From positions 67,254,314-67,318,313 of the forward strand of contig CM051521.1 in assembly GCA_028015205.1 (NCBI GenBank): a DNA stretch of 64,000 nt, written 5' to 3'. Source of the stretch: Mytilisepta virgata (taxonomy: Eukaryota; Mollusca; Bivalvia; Mytilida; Mytilidae). The notes below the pieces were generated by a model. It made no database searches, was not told the origin of the DNA, and saw only the letters and a list, made by a program, of their open reading frames with translations. Shown piece after piece: positions 44,591-57,510 of this stretch; position 1 is the stretch's first letter; each line of letters starts with the position of its first letter. A program made the position numbers and the translations under genes.

Positions 44591-47500
44591 GTTTAATCAT
44601 TGTTATACAACATTCTCACTGTCAATAGTTTTCTAGTTTTAGTGTTCAGACAGACAAAGTGTAACTATAGAGTGTATGCATCTTCAGTGTGCCTAATAAG
44701 TTCCAATTAAGGACAAAGTTGCAGTATCACATGTAAATGAGTTATAAATCTGTCTTGGTGAATTGCATTTTTTATTATATTTCCTCTATATGGTCAATTA
44801 AAACTACTTTTTTTTTAAAATGTCTAATACATGTATTCACATTGGTCCAACATACATTGTATTTTATATTGACTAATCATGATATATGTAAATATAAGAA
44901 CAATTAATTGACATTCCTGTAAAATTAAGGGATTTTTTGGGCGAGTGGGTTTTCAGTATACAAAATTTTAAAAGTCTGTTCAAGTGAAAACTTGCTGGAA
45001 GAGATAAGTTGACTTTCTCTTTTTTAAATATTCTAATTCACAGTTTTTGGATTAATAGGACCCGATGCTGCATACCAAATATTAAGACACTGTCATTAGT
45101 AGTGGCTGACATTGTTATGACATCATTTCCCTCACTGCTCATCATCTTATAACCAATATTCACTTCTTAAAATTTGGACAATAATGTGCAGATGTATTTA
45201 TTTTAAGTTATAATTTCATTGCTTAATATCAAAACATTGCAGCATGAAGCTGCATGCCTGGAAAACTGTGACGTGACATCTACTCTACAAGAAATTGCGG
45301 AGACCTTATGAAAACTTTGATTGCTACTGAAACAAGAAGTTTTGCAGACTTGTACAACTTAATAATCTCCAAGACAGTCTTACTATATTTTATATTGATT
45401 ACAAATCATACTACAACAAAATTATGTAACATGTTTTTTTTAAATCACTAAAACATTGATATACTTTTTATGTGGTAATTTTTGTATGCTTATATTCTGA
45501 TGCATATGTGTATTAAGTTACAATCTTTACTGAAAAGTACAACACTCCCTTTTTCTTTGATCTTTTAACAATGAAGAAACTGCAAGTTGATGGGACAGGT
45601 AAATTTGTACAATTTTTTTATAATTTATTTGTTTATATTCTTATGCATGCATGTAAAAAGTTTCATGATGATAGCATATTCCTCCACGGAAAAGCAACTA
45701 AAACCAGAAGGAAAACCTGATTTGGGACAGATGAACAGCTGTTAAACAGATGAATGAATTGATGTGAACACTATAAATGCCCTAGGTGTCTGCATTAGGG
45801 CATACAAATAATACATGCATATTAACTACATGTACTGTCTGCTTTTACGAGACAGTTTGTAACACAACCAGACAATGATTACAAAATAAAACCAAATCAC
45901 CAACACCAGAGCTTTTTTGCATGCAAAATGTACTTGTATTCATCTAGTTTCACAATTTTAACATTTCATGAGGGTTAGGATTCCGCCCCATTGGCCTATT
46001 TGGAGCAAAGCAGTTTTCTTAGTTTAAAACTTGTACAATTGAGTTTTTTTAATGATGAAACTAAGTATTTGTTGATAATTTTGATCATATCACAAGGTCA
46101 CAAATTTCAAAGTATATCACAATTTTTTTTATGAAGTTCAAGATCAAAATTTTAATTTCGTTAATTGATTTTTAAATCTAACATCAAAGTTATTTGAAAA
46201 TTAATGAATCTGTAAAATAGAACATACTAAGCAAAGAGTATACAACCCCCGATGTATATCATCTACAGTTACATATGTGTACTGGAGCTCAACAAATATG
46301 AGAAGCTGTGCTCAATACGCCACTTTCGAGTTCGTTGCAATTCCGTCAAAAACTCTGGTTTTAGTGAACTTCTTTAGTGCGTTTAGGGGCATCGTCACTT
46401 CCGTCTCCGTGTTGAGCGAACGGTTGAAAAAAAAAATGATGCTATGTTGCATGAAATATTTGGCAAATTAAATTCTTATAAGTGATAATCAGTACTGCAG
46501 TCATGAAGGAATTGTGATAAAGTACCTACGGAGCAAAATATATTTCTAGATCATCCTGCATAATGACGATCACGAAGACGCTTGATGAACTTTAATAGTG
46601 TAGGGATACAGGCGTGCCCCACAATCTGGTAAATGACGTCATAAAGGCGCGCATAATTGACGAACTTTTCCGGTGATGGATATAACACGAAACTTCTTTA
46701 TTGAATTTAATATACGGGAATAATCCTCAGGAGAAAATCAGATTGAGGGTCAGGGGCAGAACCCCAGTAAAAGGACCAGTGGTCATGCATTACAATAAAC
46801 TAAACAGCTTTGAAAATTTACATTTTATCCCAGGGATTGAAATTTACAAGAAATATTAGCTAAATTCAAGTTAATTTTAAATTTAGCAAGTCAATAAAAA
46901 TTCTACTCGAAAAATTTTGTGAGTTGAAAAAAATTGTGTTGTAAGATTTTTAAAATTACATGTAAATTATTTTAATCCCCAGTTTCCAGAAAATAAATAT
47001 TTTGATTTTAAAAGAGATCAAAACAGTTTCCATTCCTGCAGATTTCACATTTGGTTATGAATGATTATCTGAAAAAAAAACAACCTTAGAAATAGAAAAT
47101 ATAGAGTGAAAACATTATTTGTACATGAATTAGTATGTAAGAAAACAAACAAGTTTTAAGAAATTTTAGCAATTAAAAAAAATAACTTGCTTTTTTAGCT
47201 AGTGAATAAAATATTAAAATTCAATCCCTGTATCCCTAAAAAATTCTTTTCATGTAATCATCCCAAAACCTTAGCGGGACTGACAACAATCAGCGGAAAA
47301 TAAATATTCTTGTTTTATTCTTTTATTAGAATTTAGATTCAACTGGTGATATAAGGTTAGGATATGGTGAGTTTCCCAATGTGCATACATTTTTTAGTTC
47401 TTGGGATATGTTGAGTTTCACCATGTGCATACATTTTTTAGTTCTTGAACATTCTCTTGTGTAATTCATTCCATTCTACTTAGAAATAGAATAATTACTC

Positions 47501-47880
47501 GCACCTAATAATAGCCTACATCTAGGTTAGGTGGGAATTTCTTTTAACATTTATAATAAAAATGGATTGTGGTGTTGATTGGTACTTCATTTTCATATCA
47601 ATGTTCAAACAAGTAACCAGTGTTGATTTCTCATATCTAAATACATGTTTTGTACAATAATAATCTGTATTAAATGTAAGCAAAAGTATGTCATAAACAT
47701 CTGCACTGAGCTGACAAACGGCTCCCTATTAGTCACATCTATGAATAACAATGGCAGGGGTGGGGGCTATACTTGCACAGGCATATGCATGTTAATAATA
47801 CATCTATTTACAGTCTGTTTCAAGCAGTTGTGACTTGTGTAAAAAAATCCAAACTTGAGATTTCATGTTCTCTTTTAAAG
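44591..47880. other. Long intergenic stretch, no gene supported
   Basis: AT-rich DNA without recognised repeats or domains. 46270-46700 is locally richer in CpG and contains a TGACGTCA word (46634-46641), the kind of DNA found at some animal promoters, but I see no convincing first exon there. Short frames such as 46277-46471 and 47645-47833 have no recognisable features. Confidence 0.4.
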
Positions 47881-48071
47881 ATTGCAATAGACAATTAAAA
47901 TCTATACTGGACATTAATATCACGGAAAATTTTGCCATCACATTCATAATTTACAATAGATGGGGCATAGATGATAAGACTCAGGGCGATTTAAAATTCA
48001 AATTATTTTCTATCGGTATCCATTTTTTACCTTTCAGAAAAGAGACTGAAACTATAATTGAAGAGCAATAG
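47881..48071 (+). CDS. Possible exon, unidentified protein end
   Basis: A pyrimidine-rich stretch ending TTTTAAAG precedes an open frame that encodes DCNRQLKSILDIN, then FIIYNRWGIDDKTQGDLKFK and ends IIEEQ followed by TAG. The TAG abuts GTAAGTATC, a strong splice-donor word. If real, it would be a last coding exon followed by an intron in the 3' UTR. No family was recognised and no neighbouring exon was found, so chance is a serious alternative. Confidence 0.2.
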
Positions 48072-48490
48072 GTAAGTATCACAACAATTGAGCAGGTAAC
48101 CAGTTTTTAGAAAAGGCTAAAATAATGAGTTTTTACCTGAAACAGTTTCAAAACATAAAAAAAATGTACTTGCAGATTGAGAATCATAAAAAAAAACATA
48201 TATGTAATCTCTTTGATGAGTATTTAAAAAATTGTGAAGTAATATTGAATTTAACATTTAGTTAGTCAAAATAGTTTTTCATTAATATAGTGTTATGCTT
48301 GCATTATCATGAGCAAAAAGCTTTGAAAAAGGTCACTTTTGAGGCTCTAAGGGGAATAACTCCTAAAAAATGGTCCTACAACTTTGGCCCTGTGACAGAT
48401 TTTGCAGATCTTGATGTGCTAAACAATATGCAATTTGAAAACTTTCACATATCTAATACAGTTTTCAAAAAAATCAAGCTTAAAAAAGCA

Positions 48491-50770
48491 ACAAGAGGCT
48501 CTCAAGAGCCTGAATCGCTCACCTGGCAAACAATGCACTATAAACTAAATCTCATCATCACCATTCACTAAGGATACCATGTTTACTTTAAAAACGAAAT
48601 ATTGTTGAAATCCGAGCAAGTGTAAAAAATGGCGGGAAAGTGGCAGCCATTTTAAAAATGGCCATCCAAAACAAACTTTCATCATCACCATTCAACTTGG
48701 GATACCATGTTTACCTTGAAAGTAGCTTTCGTCTTCATTTTCTTTCTATAATTCAGGAAAAAATAAGCAAAAACAGCATTTTGACCCCTATGTTCTATTT
48801 TTAGTAAGGGCGGACATGTTTTTCGACTAATCAAAAATCCAAGCATTAACTTTTTGCAGGATACCCTAAGGAACAATCTTACCAAGTTTCATTTGATTTC
48901 GAATAGTAGTTTCAGAGAAGAAGATTTTTGAAATAATAACATAAAAAAAAGCCAAAAAATGTCAAAAAAGGGCAATAACTCTAACATCAGTTGACAGATT
49001 TTCACGCAAATCAGCACACAGGTAGCTCTCATCATGCTGAACACTTTCAACTTGCCAGAATTTGCCGTAACCTAATGATTTTTGAGATATTTGCGAAGAA
49101 CTGTTGTTTGACCCCTATGTTCTATTTTTAGTAACAGTGGCCATGTTTTTCGACGGATCAAAAATCGAAGCATAAACTTTTTGCAGGATACCCTAAGGAA
49201 CAATCTTACCAAGTTTCATTTGATTTTGAATAGCAGTTTCAGAGAAGAAGATTTTTGAAATAATAACATAAAAAAAACTGTTGTTTGACCCCTATGTTCT
49301 ATTTTTAGCAACAGTGGCCATGTTTTTCGACGGATCAAAAATCTAAGCATAAACTTTGTGCAGGATACCCTAAGGAACAATCATGCTAAGTTTTATCCAA
49401 ATCCATTCAGTAGTTTCATTGGAGAAGATTTTTTAAATAATAACATAAAAAAAAGCCAAAAATGTCAAAAAAAGGGCAATAACTCCTACATGGGTCGTTG
49501 GATCTTCTTCAAAATTTCAGGGCAGGTAGATCTTGAGGTGCTGAACACTTTTACCCTATGCCAGAATTTTGATATCTGTGACCGTTTCTGACTTATTTGC
49601 AAAAAACTGCGATTTACCCCTATGTTCTATTTTTAGCCATGACGGCCATGTTTTTATACGAATCAAAAATCCAAACAACAGATTTGTAGCACCCATACCA
49701 ATTAATAACTGTACCAAGTTTGGTTGCAGTTGGACTTATGGTGTTGGAGGAGTTAACGTTTGAAAAAGTTAACGGACGACGGACGGACGGACGACGGACG
49801 GACGACGGACGCCAAGTGATGGCAATAGCTCACATGACCCTTCGGGTCAGGTGAGCTAAAAATTGGAAATAATCATAAAAAGGGCAATAACTCCTGTAGG
49901 GAATGTTGGATCTTCTTCAAAATTTCAAAGCAGATAAATCACAAAGTGCTGATCACCTTTGCTCCAAACAGAATTTTGTATCTGTAGCCATTTTTGAGTT
50001 ATTTACCAAAAACTGCAATTTACCCCTTGTCTATTTTTAGCAACAGCAGCCATGTCTTTTATTATGAATCCAAAATCCAATCAACAATTTTGTAGCACTC
50101 ATGCTAAAAAAGAACTATACCAGGTCTGATTACAATTGAACTTATGGTGTCGGAGGAGTAAATGGCTTTCAATATTATGAGGAAAGACTGTAAAAATGGT
50201 CAATTTTTATGTTTTAAGGGGGATAACTTCTAAAGGAATGGCCCTACAACTTTGAGCCTGTTACAGATTTTGTAGATCTTGATGTGCCTAACAATATGCA
50301 ATTTGAATTTCTCAGATATCTTTTATAGTTTTCAAAATAATGAGTTTAAAAAGTGCAAAACTTGGAAAAAATCAGGAAAAAGGGTGATAACTCTGAAATG
50401 AGTGGTTGGATCTTCTTCAAAATTTCAGGGCAGGTAGATCTTGAGGTGCTGATCACTTTTACCCTATGCCCGAATTTTGATATCTGTGACCGTTTCTGAC
50501 TTATTTGCAAAAAACTGTGATTTACCCCTATGTTCTATTTTTAGCCATGACGGCCATGTTTTTATACGAATCAAAAATCCAAACAATAGATTTGTAGCAC
50601 CCATACCAATTAATAACTGTACCAAGTTTGGTTGCAGTTGGACTTATGGTGTTGAAGGAGTTAACGTTTGAAAAAGTTAATGGACGACGGACGGACGGAC
50701 GACGGACGGACGACGGACGCCAAGTGATAGCAATAGCTCACATGACTCTTTGGGTCAGGTGAGCTAAAAA
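48491..50770 (+). repeat. Family-A repeat cluster with a 908-bp-period duplication
   Basis: The left end is ACAAGAGGCTCTCAAGAGCC plus GCTCACCTGG. Two right ends exist, GGGTCAGGTGAGCTAAAAA at about 49846-49863 and 50754-50771. The final 355 bp or so of each are near identical, 908 bp apart, and give twin frames at 49569 and 50477. 49110-49400 has the phrase TGTTCTATTTTTAGNAACAG twice. (GGAC)n-type runs at 49783-49811 and 50691-50718 precede each right end. It does not code for protein. Confidence 0.8.
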
Positions 50771-50774
50771 CTGA

Positions 50775-51150
50775 TACCTGATCATAAATGTTAAGTAATT
50801 CATAAATATTTGCAGTATAGGACAAGTAATCTAATATATTTTCATTTTTTAAAATTGCATCATCTATTAATTTATAAAAAATTGCAAGATTTGCTAAGGA
50901 CCACTGACATATATATATAGTTTCAAAGGTCGGTTTTTGTCCTGTTCGATAAATTAGTTGGCTTTTTTCTTTGTTCATTAATATTTTCTCTTCTATTTCA
51001 AATCTAGTTTCTCAACAAAATCTAAAATGTCATGAAAGGGCTTGCTGGTATCACTGGCAAAAGTTTTTAAATATACTTGCGGGTCGTTCAATGAAGCACA
51101 ATTGGATGAGAATTGCACTGCCAGATTGCTGTTTGCATCATACTTTCATA
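50775..51150 (-). pseudogene. Protein-coding remnant of unknown family
   Basis: Read on the minus strand, 50978 down to 50770 encodes RTGQKPTFETIYICQWSLAN, then LAIFYKLIDDAILKNENILD and YLSYTANIYELLNIYDQ. A different frame upstream (51130-50985) encodes NLAVQFSSNCASLNDPQVYL and then DTSKPFHDILDFVEKLDL. The composition is protein-like, with one frameshift near 50985, and the remnant is cut off at the family-A right end. It resembles a transposon structural protein more than a host gene, but I cannot name a family. Confidence 0.4.
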
Positions 51151-51159
51151 GACTGATTT

Positions 51160-51981
51160 CAAAGTTTTTAAACTTGAATTTATTTTATTCATTTATTTAA
51201 TTCATTCTACGTCATTGTGTGGTCCATTTTTCTACTGACCATGTTGATCTATTTATATGTACCAAACGCGGACCTCGAAGAAGACACCTATAACATCTAA
51301 ATTATCAATACACAAACAACGCCGCACAGAATGATAAAAGAGTTGATACACATGACATTCATTTCAGGTCTTACCCAAAACATTAATAAATCGTGCATAA
51401 CAATTACATTGTATGAAATAAGATCGTGTGTTGGAATTGCTAAAAAGAGTTAAAACTGACAATTCATGTCTATCCCCCATGCATTAATTTCAGGACCCCA
51501 TGCTTGAAATTTTAAAATTCCTTATAGTACTATATAAATTTTTTTTTACCCCCATCCTTCAGAAAACTTGACTACCATCATTTTAGTCAATGCCCCTATG
51601 CTTTAAAAAATTTTAAGGGGAAACACTGTTGAAAATGTCCAATCCGTGCATAAAACATTTAGATTCCGAAAGGGAAAGTCTGAGTTATATTAATAGATAA
51701 TCTTAAAGTATTTTTTCTCAAATAATGGGTAATATTTGTCAAATTTGTAAATGCGTAATTAGTTTTGACAATGAATTAATTTAAAAAGTAAAATTCCCAA
51801 CAACGAATACGGGAAGCTGTTTCTTGTAGATTCGTTATAATAGATAAATTCATCCGCCGTCTGCGTTGACTTCATTTTAATTCATTTTAATTTCGGTAAA
51901 CGATAAAGTTTTATGTAAGTTAAAAATATTAGTTCAGATATTATCAACATGTTCAACAAGAATAAAGTACTTGTAATTTAA
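51160..51981. other. Intergenic DNA, no gene recognised
   Basis: AT-rich unique sequence. No supported frame. Confidence 0.4.
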
Positions 51982-53214
51982 ACTAGAGCTCTCTAGAGCC
52001 TGTATCGCTCACCTGGATTTAACTTTTCACCTTGAGCAGGACTAAACATTTAAGTGTTGCAGTCAATTTGGCTGGTTTTTCTATGGGGTTCTATGTTAAA
52101 CAAAGTTTGGCTGTGGCAGCCATTTTGGTTGACAATCCAGGTCAATGGACACATTTCTAAAAGAGATCCATCTAAGTAGCGTTATTGCTAAGTCTTGTTC
52201 CAACTGGCTTAGTGTTTTCAGACAAGAAGATTTTTAAATGAATTTTCCGATAGGGTCCTATATTAAACTAAGTTCGGCTGTGGTGGCCATCTTGGTTGAC
52301 AGTCCGGGTCATTGGACACAATTCTGAAAGAGCACCATCTAGGGACCATTGTTACCAAGTCTAGTTCTAATTGGCTAAGTCAGGTTTCAGACACATGAGA
52401 CAAGAAGATTTTTGAGTGAATTTCCCTGTAGGGTCCTATGTAAAACTAAGTTCTGCTGTGGCGGCCATATTGGTTGACAGTCCCGGTCATCAGACATATT
52501 TCTGAAAGAGGACCATCTCAGGACCATTGCTGCCAACTCTGGTTCCAATTGGTCAAGTGGTTTCAGACGAAGATTTTTCAATGAATTTTCCCATAGGGCC
52601 CTATGTTAAACTAAGCCATCTTGGTTATTACAGTCTGGGTCATCGGACATATTTCTGAAAGAGAACCTCCTAAGGACCATTACTGCCAAGTTTGGTTTCA
52701 ATTGGTGTTGTAATTACATGAAAGAAGATTTTTTAAATTCATCCCCCCTTTTTCTGTTTTTAGTAACAGCAGCTATGTTCTTGGAAGTCGGGGATGCCAG
52801 ATATAAATTTGGAAGGGGGCCACCCAAGGACCATTCCACCAAAGTTTGGTCCCAATTGGTCCAGTGGTTTCAAAGGAGAAGATCTTAAAAGGAAAGTTTA
52901 CGCTGTATGCTGTCTTTAAAGGGCAAAAACTCATATAAGGGATCAATCAATTATTTTGGTCATGTTGACTTATTTGTAGCTCTTACTTTGATAAACATTT
53001 TTGCTGTGTATAGTTTGTCTTTATCTATAATAATATTCAAGATAATAACCTAAAACTGCAAAATTTCCTTAAAATTAACAATTCAGGGGCAATAACCATA
53101 CAAAGGGTTGATCGATTCGTCTGAAAATTTCATGGCAGGTAGATCTTTTCCTGATAAACATTTTTATCCCAAGGTCAGTTTTGCTCTAAATGCTTTAGTT
53201 TTTGAAATATAAGA

Positions 53215-55748
53215 AATAAAATGCTCCGCTGGGCGCAGCTAGATACGACCGCAGATCTCGAACCCTGAATAGTTGGGGCAATTATGAACACAACATTCAA
53301 GCTTGATACAATACTGAATTTGGATTGTGAATAAATATTTGACACAGCATAGGTTTCTGACACAGAATGAATGTTGTCTAAGAACTTAAAAATTTTTAAT
53401 TTACCTATTCAAACCATATCAGTATTATTTGTTTTTATATATAAATCAGAAATAACCAATTTAAAATTTAAAATTGGGCACACATATCAATTTCTTGCTA
53501 TTGCGCAATACTGTGTAATTGAAAATTTCTTCAAATATTTGACACATAATAGGTTTCTGACACAGAATAACTGAAATCAAAGAACTTAAAATTGGTCATA
53601 TGATTTGAATTTATATTCAACTTTTTGCTTCTTGTGCAATACAATATGCTGTGGAGAATTGCCCCCCCCCCCCCCCCAAAAAAAAAAAAAATAATAATTT
53701 ACCCCTTTTTTTAGCTTTTGTGCAATACACTATGAAGTTGCACATTGACCCCCCCTCCCAAAAAAAAAACAAAAAACAATAAAATTTATTGTAACCCCCC
53801 CTTTTTTTTTGCTAAAAAAAATTTGAAATTTTCTTTTTAATTTATGAAATATGAAATGAGAAAAAATTACCCCCTCCCCAATTTCTCATTTACCCCCCCC
53901 CCCCCAATTTTGTTTTCAACCCCCACCCCACCCCCCCCCCCCCCCCCATTTCTTTATACTTTGCAACAAGAACAGCCCATTTAAATACACCATAACATAT
54001 TAAAATAGAAAATGACATCATAGTCATGGATGACAAATTTTAAATATACATAATTTAAAAGCAGTTTAGATAAGATAAACAAAAAAGCTTCATCAGCACA
54101 TTTTATATTGGGAAATTTCCAATGGAATTTGTTAATAATAAAGTTTTGATAACAGGGCACACATATCAATTTCTTGCTATTGCACAATACTGTGCAATTG
54201 AAAATTTCTTCAAATATTTGACACATAATAGGTTTCTGACACAGAATAACTGAAATAAAGAACTTAGAATTGGTCATATGATTTGAATTTATATTCAATT
54301 TTTTGCTTCTTGTGTAATACAATATGCTGTGGAGAATTGCCCCCCCCCCCCAAAAAAAAAATAATTTACCCCCTTTTTAGCTTTTATTTTGGACCCCGAT
54401 TTGGACCAACTTGAAAACTGGGCCCATAATAAAAAAAACTAAGTACATGTTTAGATTCAGCATATCAAAGAACCCCAAGAATTCAATTTTTGTTAAAATC
54501 AAACTAAGTTTAATTTTGGACCCTTTGGACCTTAATGTAGACCAATTTGAAAACGGGACCAAAAATTAAGAATCTAAATGCAAGGTTAGATTCGGCATAT
54601 CAAAGAACCCCAATAGTTCAATTTTCGATGAAATCAAACAAAGTTTAATTTTGGACCCCGATTTGGACCAACTTGAAAACTGGGCCCATAATAAAAAAAC
54701 TAAGTACATGTTTAGATTCAGCATATCAAAGAACCCCAAGAATTCAATTTTTGTTAAAATCAAACTAAGTTTAATTTTGGACCCTTTGGACCTTAATGTA
54801 GACCAATTTGAAAACGGGACCAAAAATTAAGAATCTAAATGCAAGGTTAGATTCGGCATATCAAAGAACCAAAATAGTTCAATTTTCGATGAAATCAAAC
54901 AAAGTTTAATTTTGGACCCTGATTTGGACCAACTTGAAAACTGGGCCCATAATAAAAAAACTAAGTACATGTTTAGATTCAGCATATCAAAGAACCCAAA
55001 GAATTCAATTTTTGTTAAAATCAAACTAAGTTTAATTTTGGACCCTTTGGACCTTAATGTAGACCAATTTGAAAACGGGACCAAAAATTAAAAATCTAAA
55101 TGCACGGTTAGATTCGGCATATCAAAGAACCCCAATAGGTCAATTTTCAATGAAATCAAACAAAGTTTAATTTTGGACCCTTTTGGCCCCTAATTCCTAA
55201 ACTGTTGGGACCAAAACTCCAAAAATCAATCCCAACCTTCCTTTTGTGGTCATAAACCTTGTGTTTAAATTTCATAGATTTCTATTTACTTATACTAAAG
55301 TTATTGTGCAAAAACCAAGAAAAATGCTTATTTTGGCCCTTTTTTAGCCCCTAATTCCTAAACTGTTGGGACCAAAACTCCCAAAAACAATCCCAACCTT
55401 CCTTTTGTGGTCATAAACCTTGTGTTAAAATTTCATAGATTTCTATTTACTTATACTAGAGTTATTGTGCGAAAACCAAGAAAAATGCTTATTGGGCCCT
55501 TTTTTGGCCCCTGATTCTTAAACTGTTGGGACCAAAACTCCCAAAATCAATCCCAACCTTCCTTTTGTGGTCATAAACCTTGTGTTTAAATTTCATAGAT
55601 TTCTATTAACTTATACTAAAGTTATAGTGCGAAAACCAAATGTCTTCGGACGACGACGCAGACGACGGACGACGACGACGACGACAACGACGACGACGAC
55701 GACGCCAACATCATACCAATATACGAACGCAAAATTTTGCGGTCGTAT
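53215..55748 (+). mobile_element. Poly-C element, copy 3
   Basis: It runs from AATAAAATGCTCCGCTGGGC with GATACGACCGCAGATC to the terminal palindrome at 55721-55748 (one mismatch, ATACGAACGC). It contains 1.3 units of the C-tract block (from 53476 and 54156), a 261-bp array of three units (54386-55170), three CATAAACCTTGTG blocks and a (GAC)n run at 55650-55705. Its borders are fixed by the family-A sequence it interrupts. Confidence 0.85.
54386..55170. repeat. 261-bp tandem array, in poly-C copy 3
   Basis: There are three units homologous to the 27251-28040 array. Minus-strand frames at 54377, 54566 and 54827 are copies of one another and break only where units differ. Regarded as non-coding. 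Confidence 0.85.
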
Positions 55749-55933
55749 AAAAAACTGCAGTTTACCCCTATGTTCTATTTTTAGCCATGTCGGCCATGTT
55801 GGTTGGCAGGCGGGATCATCCATTTGGCCCAGTAGTTTCAGAGAAGAAAATTTTTGTAAAAGTTAACGGACAACGACAGATGACAAGTGATGAGAATAGC
55901 TTACTTGACACTTTGGGTCAGGTGGGCTAAAAA

Positions 55934-56550
55934 TGCTGTCATCATTGGAACTACATTTTATGTACTAATGTCTGATGGTATCGAAGAGGTCACACTTTCG
56001 GTTTTGGAGGCAGATGCCATAGGAACGATTTGCAATCTTTCCAAAAATGTTAAAACTAAGTCCAGCTGTTGAAGATAGCTTGGATTCTGATCCGCAGGAA
56101 AACCATACCTTTTGTAGAGGTTCATCCAATGCTTGTTCATACATAAAAACATTTCAGTTGGCTTGGTAATTTCTGACAAGACCTTTATACAAATTTCCCC
56201 ATAGGGTCCAATGTTAAACTTAGTCCAGCTGTGGAGGCCATCTTGAATTTTACAAAAAACATAAGTTTTGTAGAGGTTCATCCAAGGATCATTCATGCAA
56301 CGAATCAATTCAATTGGCTCAGTAGTTTCTGACAAGAAGAGCTTTGAAGATAAGTCCAATCAGAATGAATTATTTGCCCCTGGTAGCCATGTTGAATATC
56401 CAATCGGCACAAAAAACATAGTACATAACCATCCAATTAACATTCCTGCAAATTTTGGTTCAATTTGGACTGGTGGTTTCAGGGAAGAAGATGAAAATGT
56501 GAAATGTGGACGGACGACGGACGCAAAGTGATGGCAAAAGCTCACATGGC
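55934..56550 (+). repeat. Family-A related repeat, partial
   Basis: AAACTTAGTCCAGCTGTGGAGGC, 'AGAGGTTCATCCAA' repeated, and the end GGACGACGGACGCAAAGTGA with AGCTCACATGGCC mark another partial copy. The frame at 55958-56359 (minus, 133 codons) and others are repeat artefacts. Confidence 0.65.
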
Positions 56551-56711
56551 CTTTTATTTCTGCTTTGATTAAGAAAAACAGTATTGATAATTTTGCATAT
56601 TTAAGTACTTGATATGTTATTTCTGCTTTGATTAAGTAAAACAGATTTATCTTATTCATTGTATAAATAAATTTATTTTTGTAATAAAGAAGCTAAAATC
56701 AAAATGTATAC

Positions 56712-56819
56712 CTTTTTCCTCATCATTCTCTGGTTTTTCTGCCTCTTCTTCATTTTTATTTTCATTGTCAGATATTTCCTTCCTCAAATGTTTAGATGTA
56801 CTAAAACATCTTATTTGTG
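56712..56819 (-). CDS. Candidate internal exon of a host gene
   Basis: On the minus strand a good acceptor (TTATATCTTTCAG) precedes a 108-bp open segment and a donor (AAAG|GTATAC) follows. It starts and ends in phase 1, so it is a symmetric exon of 36 codons. It encodes QIRCFSTSKHLRKEIS and then an acidic Glu/Asn-rich run (ENKNEEEAEKPENDEE). A basic/Ser stretch followed by an acidic linker would fit a region after a mitochondrial presequence, but I do not recognise the protein. Flanking exons were not found in the window. Confidence 0.35.
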
Positions 56820-56864
56820 CTGAAAGATATAAAATTTGACACAAGTCACAATTATTTACATGGG

Positions 56865-57510
56865 TCTAGGTATTACATGGACCAAATAGAGAACATGTGA
56901 TGCAAGTCATTCCAGCATGAAAGTCAAGTGACAGGTGTCAGACTTGAATGTACCCAACAAGAACTACAAATGTATCAATAGACAAAATATAATTGGAGTA
57001 GGTATATTTATTATAGTTGCAGAGAAATGTACTTAATCTATTAAGTCACGAAGGCCTGAAATTAAGGTCAAGGTCGGTTGACAGATGTCTAGCTGGCATA
57101 TACCCATTAAGAACTATCTATTGACCAAACATGGTGGGCTTAGGTATTAAAGTTACTAGACAAGGACTTGTGAAAATGTGATGCAAGTCACTCAACCATA
57201 AAATTGAGGTCAAGGTCTGGAGACAGGTGTCAAACTGGCATGTGCTCATCAAGAACTATCTATAAACCAAATATGGTGGGTCTAGGTATTACAAATGCTG
57301 AGAAATGGACTTAACCACAAAAATGCAAGTCACTCAAGCATGAAATTTCAAGGTTGAGGTCCGGATGTACCCACTAAGAACTAAATAAAGACAAATCATG
57401 GTGGGTCTATTTATTACAGTTGCTGAGAAATTGACTTAAACATGAAACTTGGACAGAGATTTTACAAATTTTCATGAGTTCAATTAACCATGAAAACAAG
57501 GTCAAAGTCA
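56865..57510. repeat. Imperfect tandem repeat, about 150-bp unit
   Basis: Each unit has CAAGTCA.TC..CATGAAA, AAGGTC..G.GACAGGTGTC, 'CA.CAAGAACTA' and 'CCAAATATGGTGGGTCTAGG'. About four diverged units. No coding. Confidence 0.65.

Larger units (their letters stand above)
51982..55933 (+). repeat. Family-A repeat split by poly-C copy 3
   Basis: The left end is AACTAGAGCTCTCTAGAGCC with GTATCGCTCACCTGG. The body continues to 53214 and resumes at 55749 with AAAAACTGCAGTTTACCCC. The right end is GGTCAGGTGGGCTAAAAAT. The uninterrupted version of the junction exists at about 10605-10635 (GATATAAGCCAAAAACTGCAG). Confidence 0.8.

Noticed and set aside
45570..45600. ATG-containing segment ending GACAG|GTAAAT as a first exon
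   Set aside because: Only ten codons; no upstream or downstream exon found.
46634..46641. TGACGTCA (cAMP-response-like word), also near 13133
   Set aside because: An 8-mer is expected about once by chance in a window this size; no promoter context was established.
55611..55866. Frames with poly-Thr/Val/Arg
   Set aside because: Direct translation of the (GAC)n microsatellite.
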